Source: Glossina fuscipes (taxonomy: Eukaryota > Arthropoda > Insecta > Diptera > Glossinidae). From it: a stretch of DNA of 64,000 nt. The DNA lies in NCBI RefSeq assembly GCF_014805625.2, contig NW_023998564.1, positions 643,014-707,013 on the forward strand. The letters run 5' to 3'. The number at the start of each line of letters is the position of its first letter. Position 1 is the stretch's first letter. The translations under genes were made by a program, and so were the position numbers. Below are positions 37,801-52,800 of this stretch, one piece after another. The notes below the pieces were generated by a model that saw only the letters and a program-made list of their open reading frames with translations, did not search any database and was not told the origin of the DNA.

Positions 37801-40800
37801 GGCGCGCAGAGCATTAGAGTCTGCATAATTTATTTTCCCATTATAGAGAAGCTCCCATAGATGAAAGTGAAAGCTATTAGGAGGCAGATGTAACAACGTC
37901 GCCAGCATTATGAAACTTTAGAGGACTCTCTTCTCGATTCATTGCTGAACAAGTTAGTGCATAAAGACGCGGGACAAGTTGTTTTGTTTTGTTTAAAAAA
38001 AAACAAAAATATTCCCGAATTATATGTCTTTGATAAAGAGCTTACTTGGTGGCGATTTTTCTTTACTTCTTTGTTAAAGGAAAAATATATATATCACGAA
38101 AAACACTTAGGAGGAAAATGCTTGTTATTATGCAACGAAAACTTATTAAACAAAATTTATTAAACGTTAACTTTTGTCATAGCATGGGAAGCTACAAATT
38201 TCCTCGAATTATATTTTTTTATTTTTTTTAAAGATTTCCGCAATTATTTTCCGAATACCTTCAAATATCACTAGCTGCTGTGCGGAATAGAACTACGTAG
38301 CTTGTTGTATTAGAATTTAAGCTTTTTTTTCTTGCCGGAGAAAAGTGCTTCAAATGTATTCAAATTATGCCCCGCTACGGCCCAACGTCAATTACTAGCA
38401 AGTAATTGACTAAGCCTACCAGCACATATCCATAAGTGTTGCAATTCTTCGGATCCATTACGTGGTCTAGTTTTGCCAACCCTCTTTCACTAATATATGT
38501 AAAATAGAACTGTAGAATATTTTTATTAATTTATTGTCTATATATTTTGTAAATTTATAAAGTATGGATTTAAAAGCTGTCGCCGTTATTGAAAACTCTA
38601 CCGCACTTGAGATTTGAATCAGCGAGCATTGAGTTGTTAGCCGGGATTCTTCGCCTATTCGGACATTCATGCTGATCATGCCTAGGATATGTTTGCAGAA
38701 TTTCATGAAATTGTTGAGCAAAATTATCGCAAAGATGTACTTTAGCTAAAATTGAAATATTGTGTACACTGTAAATATTCATTTTAATAAATAGAGAGAA
38801 GAATCGTTGCTTTAGCTCGTGTACAAAAGCAATAAAGATGTAAAGGGTTTTTTTGATTAACGGTATAATACTCTTTAGATGACACAAAAATGATCGGAAT
38901 TCGGGGAACATAAGATCTATATAAAGTAACTTAAGATAACTTACTTGATATCTGAGTTTTTTGTATAAATTCATATTGAAAAACACCTATTCAAGAGATT
39001 TGTAGAAGGCTTGACAATGAGTAATGAAGCTAGAAAATATTTGACAGCAATGTGCGAAATGCATAAGCCGACGTTAAACACTCTGTAGCGAAATCCATTT
39101 AAGCACTTAAGAGTTAAAACAGTCGCTTTCGCTTGCTGCCGATTCCTAAACACGATCTTTAATCAAAGAAAGCACGAAATTTCGATGTTCTATAATATTA
39201 TTAAACAAAAAATCATTTTTTTTTGCTTTTGAAACCGCGAATATACTCAATTTACATTGCATTGCAACTGTGTCCTTGCCCAATGCTAGCGTATCACATC
39301 CATTTTTATATTCGATTTCGTATCAAGGTTGAGTATTTTAATTTGTTATGACTTTAAGAACGATAGCTTCTTACAGGTAGAAGAATATAGAGACATACGC
39401 GCAAAATGTTAAACAATTTCAAATTTCAACGTGCACGAACATGACAACGATCTTACATTTGGCAGCTGCTTTCGAATGTTGTCTTCCTGTCTCATTGCTG
39501 CGCATTTGAGATTTCAAAATAGACTTTAAAATTAGCGCATGGCCTTCTCTCTCGGATGGATATAAAAATATTTATATATATTTACGGTAGCACTATTTCT
39601 TACATCTTGCAACATCCAATGTAACGATTTACTAAAAATACTCTACTTTCGATGGAAATCATCAAGTTGACATCACTTTAAAAATCACATTAACCTTGAT
39701 TAATAAACTTCTTAAGTGTTCGTTTATACTCGTTTGCATAAACATCAAACCTCAGCAACGACAACAAGTCGAACTCGAACTGAACTGAAACTCAAGCTCA
39801 AACATGTTTAAAATAAAAGCAATTCTGCATTCTCTCATCGTATAGCAATTATTTACTCATGTTATAAACAAGTTCTGTAACAATTTCGTACAGAAAGTAG
39901 ATCAATAAGAACAGAAATCTTTAAAGAGAGGGAAAATCTAATATATTTATTGATGATGTGGTTAATACTCAGTACTATAGTTAAATTATTAGTTGCGAAG
40001 TTAATCGAAGAAATAAAGCTGGCATGGCGAGAAAGAGAAGATTATGGTATTATTCTGTTCCGCTGTTAGAAGTTTCGATTATATGTTTTGGCATACAAGC
40101 CAGGTATTAATATGAGAAACAACAACAAATTATACAACTTCACTTTATGTAGCTTGAGAATGTTATTTGACGTTAACATATAACACAAGTTATACATGTA
40201 AAGCGTCTTCCGAAAATTCGTTAAACTGGATTTCCAGTTTAAGTCAGTTGTACAACTATAGAGTCTAAAATCTTTATTTATGGATGTGTGCATGCACAAT
40301 ACATCAATCCATGGTGGTATGCAAATAAAAATGAAAGAGGGATGATTTCATTTAAAAGGACAAGAATATTGGAATTAAATATTTTGAAAATATATACCTT
40401 AAGCAAGTTGTTGCCTGTAAGGAAATACGGAACGCCGAGCAATTTGCAATTGCAACAATTATTTGGAGGTTCTGTTTTGACTAAATGCATTTACTAATGA
40501 TCAGAAAAGATTGGCACATGCCATTTTTACTTTGTTTGTAGGAAATTTCACAGAACGTAACTTTGCGGTTTCCAATAGCGATTAAGAAATTTGCATGAGA
40601 GTCTAGTTAACCTAATTTCTGTAAATCCTTTATATGAAATAGCAGAAGCAAATGAGGGTAAAGATAAGCAACAGCAAATTAGATTAAAACTTCTAATCGA
40701 TGTTTAATTGTTTACAGAAGTATTCTGCGATGTGCTCAGACAGTGACACTGCAAATAATTAAAGCGCATTAAAAATTAATAATCGTCTTGAAGCGAATTT

Positions 40801-43800
40801 TGATTGCGAATGTTTACATAATAAGAGCGCATGAGTTCCGATTGAAGAAAATGTTTGTTTTTAACCTGGCGTAATATGATGTCTGTGTTCATTTAGATAT
40901 CTTTTTTTTTTATAGATCATAGCCATCTTTACGCGATCCCCATCATAAGCGATTTAGATATGAGTGAGAACACTGACCATGTGCTGCCTTGGTATGTTTT
41001 TTAAAGCATCACTTTAGACAACCTGGTTCGCCTTTGCCTTTGTATCTTTCATACAATCCCGAAAAGCACAGAGAAAGTGATTATCTGCATTGGCTCTCCC
41101 AGGACCCACATCTTGTCAGCGCCAAAAGAATTATAGTGGTCGTACTTTATCTGTTTTACCAAAGTCTTTACAAATCCTTATGTTTATCATAGAAACACTT
41201 AAAGCTTGGCTTACGCAAATGGAATGAGAGACAATAAAACTTCTTGAAAACTACTATGCGACCAAAGGAGAATCGGCTACGGCTCTGATTATTTTTATAC
41301 AAAAGTTCTTATACATGATTTTTTGTGTAACAACATCGTATTTCTTTGAAATTTGTGATAAAAAATGAGAAAAAAAAATGAATAATGAATTCAGATTTGG
41401 TTTCCCCGATAAGCCGGTCACAACACTGTTCAGAAAATATATTTTTTTTTTTTGGTTAAAATAATTTCTTAAATATAGATTTCATAATTGAGGTCAAGTG
41501 TTTTTGGAAAGAAGAAAATCAAAATAATTTAAATAAGACGAACAAAAGATAAAAGGAATTGAAAACACAAAAATAGGTTGGCATGTAGTCTCTTTGTATT
41601 ATATGGAAGTAATCTATTACAAGCTTACATTCCTAAGCTCATACGCACAATTTGTGAGAAGGTTTGAAATTTTACTTACGTATATCTTACGTATTTTCAT
41701 AAGATGGAATTGTTTCTGACTTTCCTCTATTGTAATTTAGCTGTCTTTCTACGTATCATTGATTGTATAATCATTGCATTTGTATATGCGTGTTAGTGGT
41801 TATCTTTCTTAGAATAGCAGACTACGAACAAATAACAATAATTCAAGCTTTCGCGTTGTTGATGCAATCAATGATGATAAAATTTACACCAAAGCTGCTA
41901 ACAACACTGTGGTTAAGTGTGATTTTCGTCTATTAGTTCAGTTAGTCGTGCTAATTAATCGTAGGAGAGGTTTCTTTACTTCGAATTTTTATTAGTAAAA
42001 CGTTGCAAGCAATAAACGCATTTAGTCATTTTACTAGCCAGACTCGCCATTCAACTTGCTGAGATATTCTCGTAAGAAACTCAAACGTATTAAAATTTTC
42101 TATTTTTATCCCCCAGAATAACTCATAAATTTTCCACGAGCATCTTGGCCTAGTTACGCGTATTCAGTGGAGTGCAGGAACATTTCATTCTCTCTCCTAT
42201 GGAGTTACTCGTAAGATCATAAAACAACAAAAATATGTCAAAAGCGTCATAAGATTATTGACCGAGTGAAGAAAATGAATTAAGAAAAATGAAGGAGAAA
42301 ATTTTAAAAAGTTTTAGCCGCATTTTGAAGTCACTATGTGGAGGGAGAATAAATATGTAGTAGCCATGCAAACCTAAAGAAATTATTTTATATGGCAGTA
42401 CATAAACATCGAATAGTCATAGTGGTATTCAATCAAGGGAAGTGTACTTTTCAAAATCTACGTACTATTTTTATCAGTCATTCATTAAATAAAACTCAAT
42501 GTAATAGTTTTATATTCAAAACGATTTTCAAACTTGTAAGTGATCTACAAGAAGTTTGGGAAAACGAGGCAATTATTTCACAGAAATAAGAAAAATTTGT
42601 CCAACCAAAGCCAAAACTACTCGGCTTTCTCAGTGTACTAGTCCAATCGTCCTAAAGTTGCAAGCGTATATCGCAACACCATGCTGCAACTCGTCGTTCT
42701 TTAATCGAAAAGCCCGCTTTTGAAGCAGTCTGTCTGCAATATTCTTTCTTACCGTTCCACATGTTTTCCCTTAAGTGGAATGTCAACAAGAAGTGTTTCT
42801 TCTTTTCTCTTTCTCCACCTGTGATCCCCTATCATGAACACTCTGCCCGTACGTACAAAAGACACATTCAGAGTGGCCGGTCAAATGATAACAAAAAAGA
42901 AATACGCACATGGGGATCAAATAACACTTATAGTTCCAATTAAAAATCGTAGAAATTCCCATCAGAATCCAGAAGGCAGTCGTACGGATTGTCAGCGGCA
43001 GATACGGCAGAAATTTACATGTGTCTGCTCGTCCGCCCTTTAACAACCGTTAAAACACTTTCATTCGTACAAATTAAGAAAAAACCCACATTTCGTTACA
43101 TCTGTACTTATTTTGCACTTATAAATGAGGATTGAAATTTCAACCACAATACACAATAAAATCTGTCGTTTCTCATAGGGAGTTGGTTTAGAATTTCGCA
43201 CACTAATCAGGGCGCACCTAGGATAATAAGTGTGGTAGCCACAAAGTCAAGCGTATTTAGTTAGTGAAAGACTTTAAAGTGTGTGTGTATTCGCTTAAGA
43301 TACTTGGTATCCAAAGTTCATCCGATAGCTTGCTTGTTTAAAATTAAGTCTCTGTTCAGAACTGCTGTTTATAAGCTTTGTCTCTAATAACGAAGATAAT
43401 TGTAATGATTTCATTTTATACATGCAGATACATGTTGATATTAGGTGAAAGGAAAATTTCGCGGCGTTTCTTCCAGTTGCGTAACACTGCCCGATTCAAG
43501 GAATACTATTCAATATTATGAAAAGTGACGGACAGTCCGTAGATTAGAAAAAAAGGATCGTAAACTTGATTGCGATGAGTAAATACGATAAACCTTCGCA
43601 GACATGCGAAAAGAAATCATGGTGTGTATGATCAAGAGGTCTTGTCGAAATCAGCTTGTTTTTGCTTTTGAAAGTTCGACATTAAAGACCAATGTCACAC
43701 TCTGGTCGACCAATCACTGATAAAACGCTGGAGTTCTCTAAAAAACCGAAGAATGAAGATACTCTTTGCGGGCAAACAAACGTTGAGAAGAAAACAGTTT

Positions 43801-46800
43801 TGAAATATTTGCACGAGATTAGATACAAAAAAGAAGTTCTCCACTTGCGTAGCTCATGAACTAATGAAGAAGAAATTAATTGGATGAATTTTCATAAATC
43901 GAACCTTTGTCGAAGAGAGGGATTGGTAACGAACATTGGAAAGCAAGTCACATGCGGCAATAATGTGCAAAAATTATTTTCGCCTTCACTCACGTTGTCT
44001 CCCATCATAACAATGCTAAGCCTTCTACGAATTCAATGAATCTGGAAAAATAGAGAGAGCTTGTTTGGGAAATTTCAACGCATTTACCATATAACGTGGA
44101 CGTTGCTCTTTGCAGAACTTTCTTAACTATAAAAAACTGACTTTAGAGGACTGAGAGAAGAACTGTGAAATTCACTTTTAATACAGTTTTTCAGCCATTC
44201 ATTTAAGTTCTATGAAGACTGCCTATTTTTAAAACTCTGCCTTTTACCTCCATATGGTTCAATTGATTTGGGTTTTTACTCTTATGAGAAACATATAGCC
44301 ATTTGCCAGAAGCCTACATTTGATACTATCCCTTTATATAGCCATGAAAAGGTCAGTAGTTGTTATAATGTTAGGTTTCAATAAGTGAACAAGGTTAATT
44401 TACCAACCAATCAAGCCTTACTATCGCTTTTTTGTGCATACAAGAACACGTAATAGCAAGCTATAATTTGGAGTAATAATGGAGTGCTATAAACAAGTTT
44501 AGAAGTTATTTGAATTGCAATAACCCACAAATTGGTAGATTTATGCCTACGCAAATATGTGAAGCAGAAGAGAAAAGACGAGAAGAGAAAAGAGATGGTA
44601 TGGTTTTACCGTATAAATAGAACGGCATTGAAGAAGTTTGCCGGCCATGCTGCTGTTAAGATATTTTTGTTTCGGTTGTATAACAAATTTTATAATGAAA
44701 ACAGGAATTATAAATAGAACAGCAAGCACAACTGGTAAATGGTAACCATATAGGTCAATACAAGTGAGTACCGGAGCGAGTTCGAATAGCGTAAACTTTA
44801 ATGGTTAAATAGCGTAAACTGCAAAGGTCGTCATTACATGTAATGAATATTATAGTTGCAAAAACAAATTGAAAAAAGTATTAGAAAAAGTTAGAAGATA
44901 AGCGAATATATTCCACTGAAATTTATATTTTAAAAGTTTTTTTGCAGCGAGCATTTTTTAACGAAAATTAATGTAAGAACTTAGAACTTACACAACATAG
45001 CAAGCGTTCCGTGAAATATGCGCATATCATTAGAAAAAGAACTAGTACGTCCTACATATTTTTCCTGTATTTTTTTCTTTGTTTTTTTATCCTACTACTA
45101 CTTGTTTTGCTTCCCATAAATGCTCATATCCAGTTTCGCCGCGAATATAAAAAAGCTGCAATTAATTGAATTGGTGGAGTTTTTTGAAGTTCTGTTAACC
45201 TTACAATTGTTGTGACTGATTTTTGAGATTGGTGAGTGGAACATCTTAACATTTTTTTTAGTGAAATATCCACCCTAAGATCTCACGTAGGTTTGACGAT
45301 GTCATCACAGTGTCTACCATGCTTTTGTGGAAGTTATAAATAAAATGATGAAACAATTGAAAACATTATTGTCGGACAAGGTCAAACGTTAAATGCCATA
45401 CATCAATTCATCTAATATAGTTATTCATTCATTTTTGTACAAATATATCCAAAGTTTCACGTTGTTTTCATATAAGGCACACATTCATGACAAGTGTTTT
45501 CCAAGGCACTTTTCATGGAGGGCGCCCACAGTGTTAACTAATTTAGTCCACATTTGAGAAACTTAATTTATTTGTCGAAAATACTATTATTTTTCATTTG
45601 TTCCCTTACAATGAACTACAAATGAGATTTTGCCGGCATATAAAGTCGTATTTTTTATAAGACTTCCTATATATCGTGGAGTCTATCTATGTGATCCACA
45701 CTTCCTACCGACAATTTTTATCACCAGGTGTTAGCAATTAAAACTTATTTCTTAAGGCCTTAACACTCATAAGATCCCTTATGTGCAATGAAGTAAAAAA
45801 ATAAAACGAAGGTCGTTTGAGCTTGGTCCATTTCGGTTATTTATTTGCAAAATTTTCATCAAAAACGTTTAAAAATTAGCCGTTTTTGTGGTATAGAGGT
45901 TTAACTTTCATGAAATGATGAGATATGGTGGAATCTAAAAAATTAGAGCCAAACAAAACTATATTGAAAGTTAGACTTTTTTACTATGTAAAAATTCAGT
46001 TTTCGTAGGAACGATTACGTAGGAGTGTTGCCTCATCCGACCCAGGTTTTCACATCAATCTAAAATAGAGAAATGCTATTACTCGGCAAGTTTTGTTAAG
46101 GAATTTCACGATTTGCTATCTTTTTCATGTAAAGACCTTTCAAATTAGGATGTTATGCGAATAATGGTCGAAAAAGTGGTCTGATCTAAATTACTTTCAC
46201 GACATTTTTTGACCTTGACTCAAAGCATGTTTTGATTCATTAAAATATCTCAAAAACTTCTCGATACATATCAGATGAATAGATAAACAGATGGACAGAG
46301 AAGATTAGAATGAGTCAGAAAATTTTGAATCGATCAATAAAAGGCGGGTGTATATTCAATCATGGGATCCTCTATACAATCGCACAAAATTAATGTATTT
46401 GCATCACTTAAACGCGCCTCCACTGTTCGGCGAGGAATATGGTAATAAGAAAGGAAGAAGGAATTCCTTAACAATTCCTGCAATTTATTTCATATTTACA
46501 ACGTTATAGTTGGCGTCATAATGTCACACAAGTTCACATATTTAGTTTATCATTAATACAGTAAGAGGAAGTAGTTTTCGGACAAAAACAAACATTGCGA
46601 GTCGGATGTGTCGATGATTTTTTAATTCAGTCTGAATGAAAACGAGTAAGGCCAAAGACGACATTCAGTTGCCCTGCACGATGTTCTCTAGTACAATTAT
46701 TTACTCGTTTACACCAAAAAGTACACATTATTTTCATGCAAACGTACACTTTTCAGGAAAGTCCGATTATTGGAGGATGCTCAAAATACCACACAGCGGA

Positions 46801-49800
46801 ATCCAAATTTAGAAAGCTTTACTCACTTCCTAAAAATTTTACTATATTTCAGTTTTTGGCATAAAAAACTAGAAATTAGACCTTCACCCCTTTGAAGGGC
46901 TTAGTTTTCAAGATAACCCCTAAATGTGTTGGTGTAGCTATATGATTCCCTGCCATAAATTTTTGTTTCTAAATTACTGTTATGAGCCAATTTTCATCAT
47001 GAAATATTAAAAATTAAAGCATCTTTTGAAGAGCTTACTGTTTATGAGAAATCTTATCTGGAATTTAGACACATGTGATTCAAATTTGGCTCACTTAATT
47101 TTTATATCAAATAACTATGATGAAAAATTTTTATCATAAAGCATTCACAACTAGATTGGTGATTTCCAGAAAATAGGCCCATGTGGCGTAAATTGGGTAA
47201 AGTTGACTTTTTTATCAATGTTCACGATGAAAAATTAATATAACATCTGTTTATCTACGGTTATACGAGAGGACACAGCCGTGCCAAACTTTTCATGCCA
47301 ATTTGGAATGACGAAGTACTATTACTCAACAAGATTTGTAGGAAAATTTCAAAAATTGCAGCTTTTGCAAAGAGCGGACCGATCCGAACTATTTCTAATA
47401 GCGTTCCTCCTTGGGTCGAAGCAAGTCAGCGTACGAAATTTCATCAAAATATCTCCAAAATTGCGACCTGTGGGTTGAACCTAAGTAAACAGGACGCAAA
47501 GAGACGCTAAAATGGGAAATTCGGAAAATAAAGTGACTTGACCCCATCAGGATGATGTTTAGACTGTGGCTTTGGAACCTACTTTTACGAAATTTTAAAT
47601 CTACAATATATTTGATTATATAATATCTATTTAATTATAATCTGATCACATTTGTTCTCAAAGTTCACTTGCGGCCAAAAGCTAACCGGGTGTGTGTCAA
47701 ATTTTAGCTTTTTACCTCCAGTTTTTTTACGTTCCACTAGTGGATGAGAGGCGGACATGTTGAACCAAAAGACTTGCTGAAACCGATTGAAACGTTCACG
47801 TTAACCAAGAACACGCATTACTTATATGGTCTATTCGGGAGTTGCAGGAATGAGATAACAAATCTAATACATACGCAAACTCTTAAGGAACGTGTAGAAC
47901 GTCAAATAATATTTACCAAAAGAATATATAGCGGAACCATCTCGAGAAAATGCTTCTAGAGAGCGGCTAACATGCATATCTTTCTTCTCCAAAAGGTGCA
48001 TTTAAGTCGTCTTTTACTATATATGTATTGGGCAATCCATGCAAACTTTTATTATTTCGTAATATTTCTATAACATGGACGCTGATGTAATCCGCTTAAG
48101 TGCCAATGAGAACATATTCCATATACCATCTTAGCTACATTTGTTTAGATGTGAAATATAAACTTATTTTTACAATCAATGTCTTGATCATGTGGAAGAA
48201 ATAATTGAAAGAGATAACATAACGGTCTCTTTCAAGTGTATTTTCTGATTTTTGCGTCTCGATTGATTTCTTGTGAATTTTTCATAAGACTAGTTAGTTG
48301 CTATCTATGTATCTCATTTCTGTTACGATTTTCTTTCGTTAGATCAGTTAAACTTTAATGACAGGCTTTTTGCTGACTTGTTCTACGACGCTTAGCTGGT
48401 TTCAGAGACTAGTTTTTTTTTTTTTTTTTTCTTCTCTACAAAGTAAATGTGTCTACTCTGCTGCAATTGCTTTTGTAGTTGTCTTCACTCCATATAGGAA
48501 TCAAGTTTAGATGTAAGTATATTTAAGTATATATGTTCGCAACAGAGGAAATAAACAAGACGTTACGAGCAAAGTTCTAAGAATTTTATAGATATTACTG
48601 AAACGGTTATAAATTATTTCATTTCTATATCATCTGTTCAAGAAAGAATGAAATGAAATACGAGCAACGATAAGTCTGCATTTGCTTTTCATCTTAAACA
48701 ATAAATAATAAAAAATTGTAGCCATACCAATAGCTCGGATTTTGATAATATATTCTATTATATTTGGGCATCTCACTACCCCTTGTGTTAACTCAACGAT
48801 GTATTTCCATCCAAATTTGAACACTTATTTCTTATGAGCTGTAAATTTTGCTGCAAGTGCATCTCACAATTGTTTATATCGAATTTGGGTTACTTCCAAA
48901 TTCTTTTGCAAAGCTGTAAGTGATACATTCATTTTTGCTAATGGGAGAATGTATACATCAAATACTACACAGTGACGGAAATAGACAAACGGACAGACAA
49001 ACAGACGCACATCTTTAGGTGCATTTAAAATTTGAAACTGGTTAAGAGTTTATGTACTTTATGGGATTTTTGAAACTTGTTTCTGCGCATCATTAAGGTA
49101 TTTGAAAAAAAATCAAATTTTGATTCACCCTAATATTGAGTAAGCGGTCCGCGGTCTAAGGTACTACAGCATCGCGCATATCGTTCCAATTTTTGTACAT
49201 TTTTATGCTATAGTTTATAAGTAAAGATCAAAAAACCTATTTTTTATTCGCTTTGAAAAACAAAAGTGTTCTCAGTTTACGTAGTGCTGTGGGCATGCCC
49301 TTTGACCGGTTTGGCCCATTTTCAATCTCCACCAGCGTGCAAAAATCTTCAATGTTTCTGCCAAATTGGACGTCGATAGCTTCATTTTTGCGGCGACGAG
49401 AATGCTTATAACAGACATTATACAGACAGACAGAGCGACATGGTTAAATCATTTTAGAACTTGATGCTGCTCAAGATAATGTACACATTGTGGTCTCTAA
49501 TCTTTCTTTCTGGGCGTTGCAAACGTTTTGACAAAATGAATATTTCCTTCATCCTTCGATGATGTGAATAATAATAATCAATTCCCTCTTTCAGTGTAAG
49601 TAGGAAGCAATAGTTAGCATTTTTTAGCGTTAGACGTGGTCTTGTGAAGACTATGTATAAACCCAACTTCTATTCATTCGTTCCACTGAGCTGAAACGTA
49701 GATAGAGGCACTTCTGGTAATAATATTACTACCGCCAAATTTTTTGTATAGTGCATTTAGATTCTCCGGGCAAAACATTCGAAATATTAGTTTGGGGAAA

Positions 49801-52800
49801 AAGAAATCCATTATTTTTTTATGAAGGACTTTATTTAACATGCTTCGGATTGTTCGATTTGGGTCAAATATTCACCGTTTTGTTGTATGATTTGTTGCCA
49901 TTTTAAAGGTAACTTCAAAATGCCTCTCTCATAGAAGTCCTGGTCTCTATTTGCAAAAAACTCTAGTAGCCGATTTTCACAATCCTCCCTGGATTCCAAT
50001 TTTTTATCATTAAAGAAATTTTGCAATGCAAGAAAAAGATGATAATCGCTTGGTGCCAAGTCCGGACTGTATGGCGGATGCATTAAAACTTCCCAACCAA
50101 GCTCCCGAAGTTTCTGGCGTGTCACTGTAGATGTGTGTGGCGTAGCGTTGTCCTGGTGGAACACGACACCTCTCCTGTTGGCCAATTCTAGCCGTTTCTG
50201 GTCAATCGCTCTCTTCAGACGGTCCAGTTGTTGTCAGTAGAGATCAGAATTTAGCGTTTGGCCATATGGAAGAAACTCATAATAAATAATCCCCTTCCAG
50301 TACCACCAAATGCATAGCAAAACCTTCCTGGCCGTTTGAGGTGCTTCACCGCTCTTTGACCACGATCGTTTTCGCACAGGGTTATCGTATGTGATCCATT
50401 TCTCATCTCCAGTCACCATCCGTTTAAGAAATGGGTCTATCTCATTCCGTTTGGCCAAGGCTTCGCAGATGGAAATTCGATCCATCATGTTTTTTTCTGT
50501 TAATTGGTGTGGCACCCAAACATCGAGCTTCTTTTTGAATCCAGCTTTGTGTAAATGGTTTAAAACTGTTTTATAGTCGAGTTTTAGCTCCTGGGCGATG
50601 TTACGACTGCTAACATGCCGATCAACTTCGATCATTTCTCCGATTTTATCGACATTTTCGACGACCGGCCTACCTGTGCGAGGTGCATCTTTAACATCAA
50701 AAATTCCTGAACGGAATCTACGAAACCAAAATTGCACATAATTGGCTGTTACAGTATCGGAACCATAAACACCATTCACAATTTTAGCCGCCTGGCTTGC
50801 ATTTTCGCCTTTGTCAAAGAAAAACTGTAAAATGTACCGAATTTTCTCTTTGTTCACTTCCATTTTTAACACGTTGTAACTCACAACTGAATGCACCAAA
50901 CAAAAAACAGCAAAAGAATTTTTTTTACTGCAAAATGTACAGTATGTAAATGTACAGTATCGGAAATTGTTTGATCGATACTTTACGAGAAATCTATCAG
51001 TGCAGCCATCTACCGAAAAAATAATGGATTTCTTTTTCCCCAAACTAATATATGTAGATGCGCCCATGTACACTGCCACCGAAGGGTGGAGTACATTTAC
51101 TTTTTCTTGGCCTCGTAACGCTGATATAGATTCATTAAAGCGCCAGTAAAATATGTATATTTTTTGACGTGAGTCCGCGAAATGCTTAGTGTACTCATTA
51201 GCTCATTACAGTATATCAGCTTTCTCCTTTATTCGCATCGCGGTTCCGAAGTATAGATCAGTATCTGTGCACGCATATATAGCCAGATTAGACGTGTAGA
51301 TCAGATTTTTGTCAAAATTCTACAATCCTTATCGTGAATTTATTGAAAGTACATATGAAATATTTATTGGATTGGGACAGCGGTTGAGGGCTTATAACAA
51401 AGCGATTTGAAGTTTGGTTGAAAGGGAAGGACGCCGCAAACTTTTAAAAGAAATTTTTTTTTGGCACAAGTGATGTTTTGTAAGATGTAGAATTCATTGC
51501 AATTTCGGACTTTGCCCCAGCTGCTTCGAAAGTACCGTTTCGTACTGCTTTGTTACAACCTAATGTTTTGCCTGTTGGTGTCTACTTCCCTTGTAAATAT
51601 TCTCGTGGCCACAAAAAGAAAGCTATCGACTTCTAATTTGGCAGAAGCATTGAAACTTTTTGTACGTAAGTTGATATTAAAAATGGCACAAATCGGTGGA
51701 AAGACACGCTTACATGCAAACTTAGAGTAAGAGCACCATTGTTTTTCGAAAAGAATAAAGAATTGGTTTTTTAATTAAAATTAATTAATTAAAATGTAGA
51801 AACATTTGAACGCATATTCTACGGGCATTGCCGTAGTACGTTTCCAAAAATGGAAAAAATTGACCATGCCTATCTAATAAACCCTATAAACTCTTTTCCT
51901 GTCTCCAATTTTAAATGCATCTAAACATTTCCGTCTATTCATTTGTCCATCTGTCTCTTTGCACAACTTTTTCAGCATTTGTGGTAAACATTCTCCCGTT
52001 AGCGAAAATGAAGATATCGCTTACGAATTCGCAAAAGTAGTTGGAATTGACTTATACTTTTAAAAGGACGCCTACAACGCCCACACGCCTATACGATAAG
52101 AACTTTTATTTTGAAAATAGAAAAAATCAGCTGCGCCCATTCCATATTAAAGGGCATGAAAATTTTGTTCTATTACTTTTTTTATTTTTTTTTAGGATAA
52201 CGAGGATGGATACATAAGATTATATATAGAAGAAGAGTATGTTCTCTTTAATATGCTAAAGTTTTTCTCAGCACATAAGAAAAAAGAATTGTGGTAGCAA
52301 AGCAATTATTGCACTTCATATAAGTTTTTGTATTGAACTTTGATTTTAGTTCATTTTTTACTAAAATTTTAATCTCACGCCAATTAAAATTAAAAATTAA
52401 GCACTCACTCTTAATTCCACAGTGCCATGCAGAATGTTCACAATGCCCGGTATATCTACTGACCATCGCCGTCGGTCCATGATGAACATTTGATTGACAT
52501 TTGATATTTGCACGCGAAGCATCAAAGCTTTACGATATTAAAATTGTTCGAAATAATCGAAATATTTGAGTTTATTTCTTCAAATTTCACACATACACCC
52601 AGCCACACATACGATTTTGGTCAACTAACTGTGGGCAGTTATAAAGTCGACATTTAACTAAAGTTAACTAAAACAAACAGTTATAGTTGCGATACGTTGA
52701 AAAGAATTTTGAATTCAAGCACGAAACCAAAAAGATCACAAAAAAAAAAAACAATTGTTTTGAATTACTTTAAATGACTCAAAATACAGATGTCCAGAAA

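Larger units (their letters stand above)
49787..51048 (-). mobile_element. mariner transposon, nearly complete, with identical 33-bp inverted termini
   Basis: The element is 1262 bp, flanked by TA at 49785-49786 and 51049-51050, the target duplication expected for Tc1/mariner insertion. The termini are identical over 33 bp and begin TTAGTTTGGGGAAAAAG. A single transposase frame on the minus strand fills the interior. Identical termini and a mostly intact frame indicate a young insertion compared with the other mariner relics in the window. It sits inside the 22.9-kb intron of the MCF2L-like gene, on the same strand as that gene. Confidence 0.96.

Noticed and set aside
40989..41192. Possible host exon (plus-strand frame after a T-rich tract and TATAG)
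   Set aside because: The peptide matches no family I know and has no convincing donor or phase partner.
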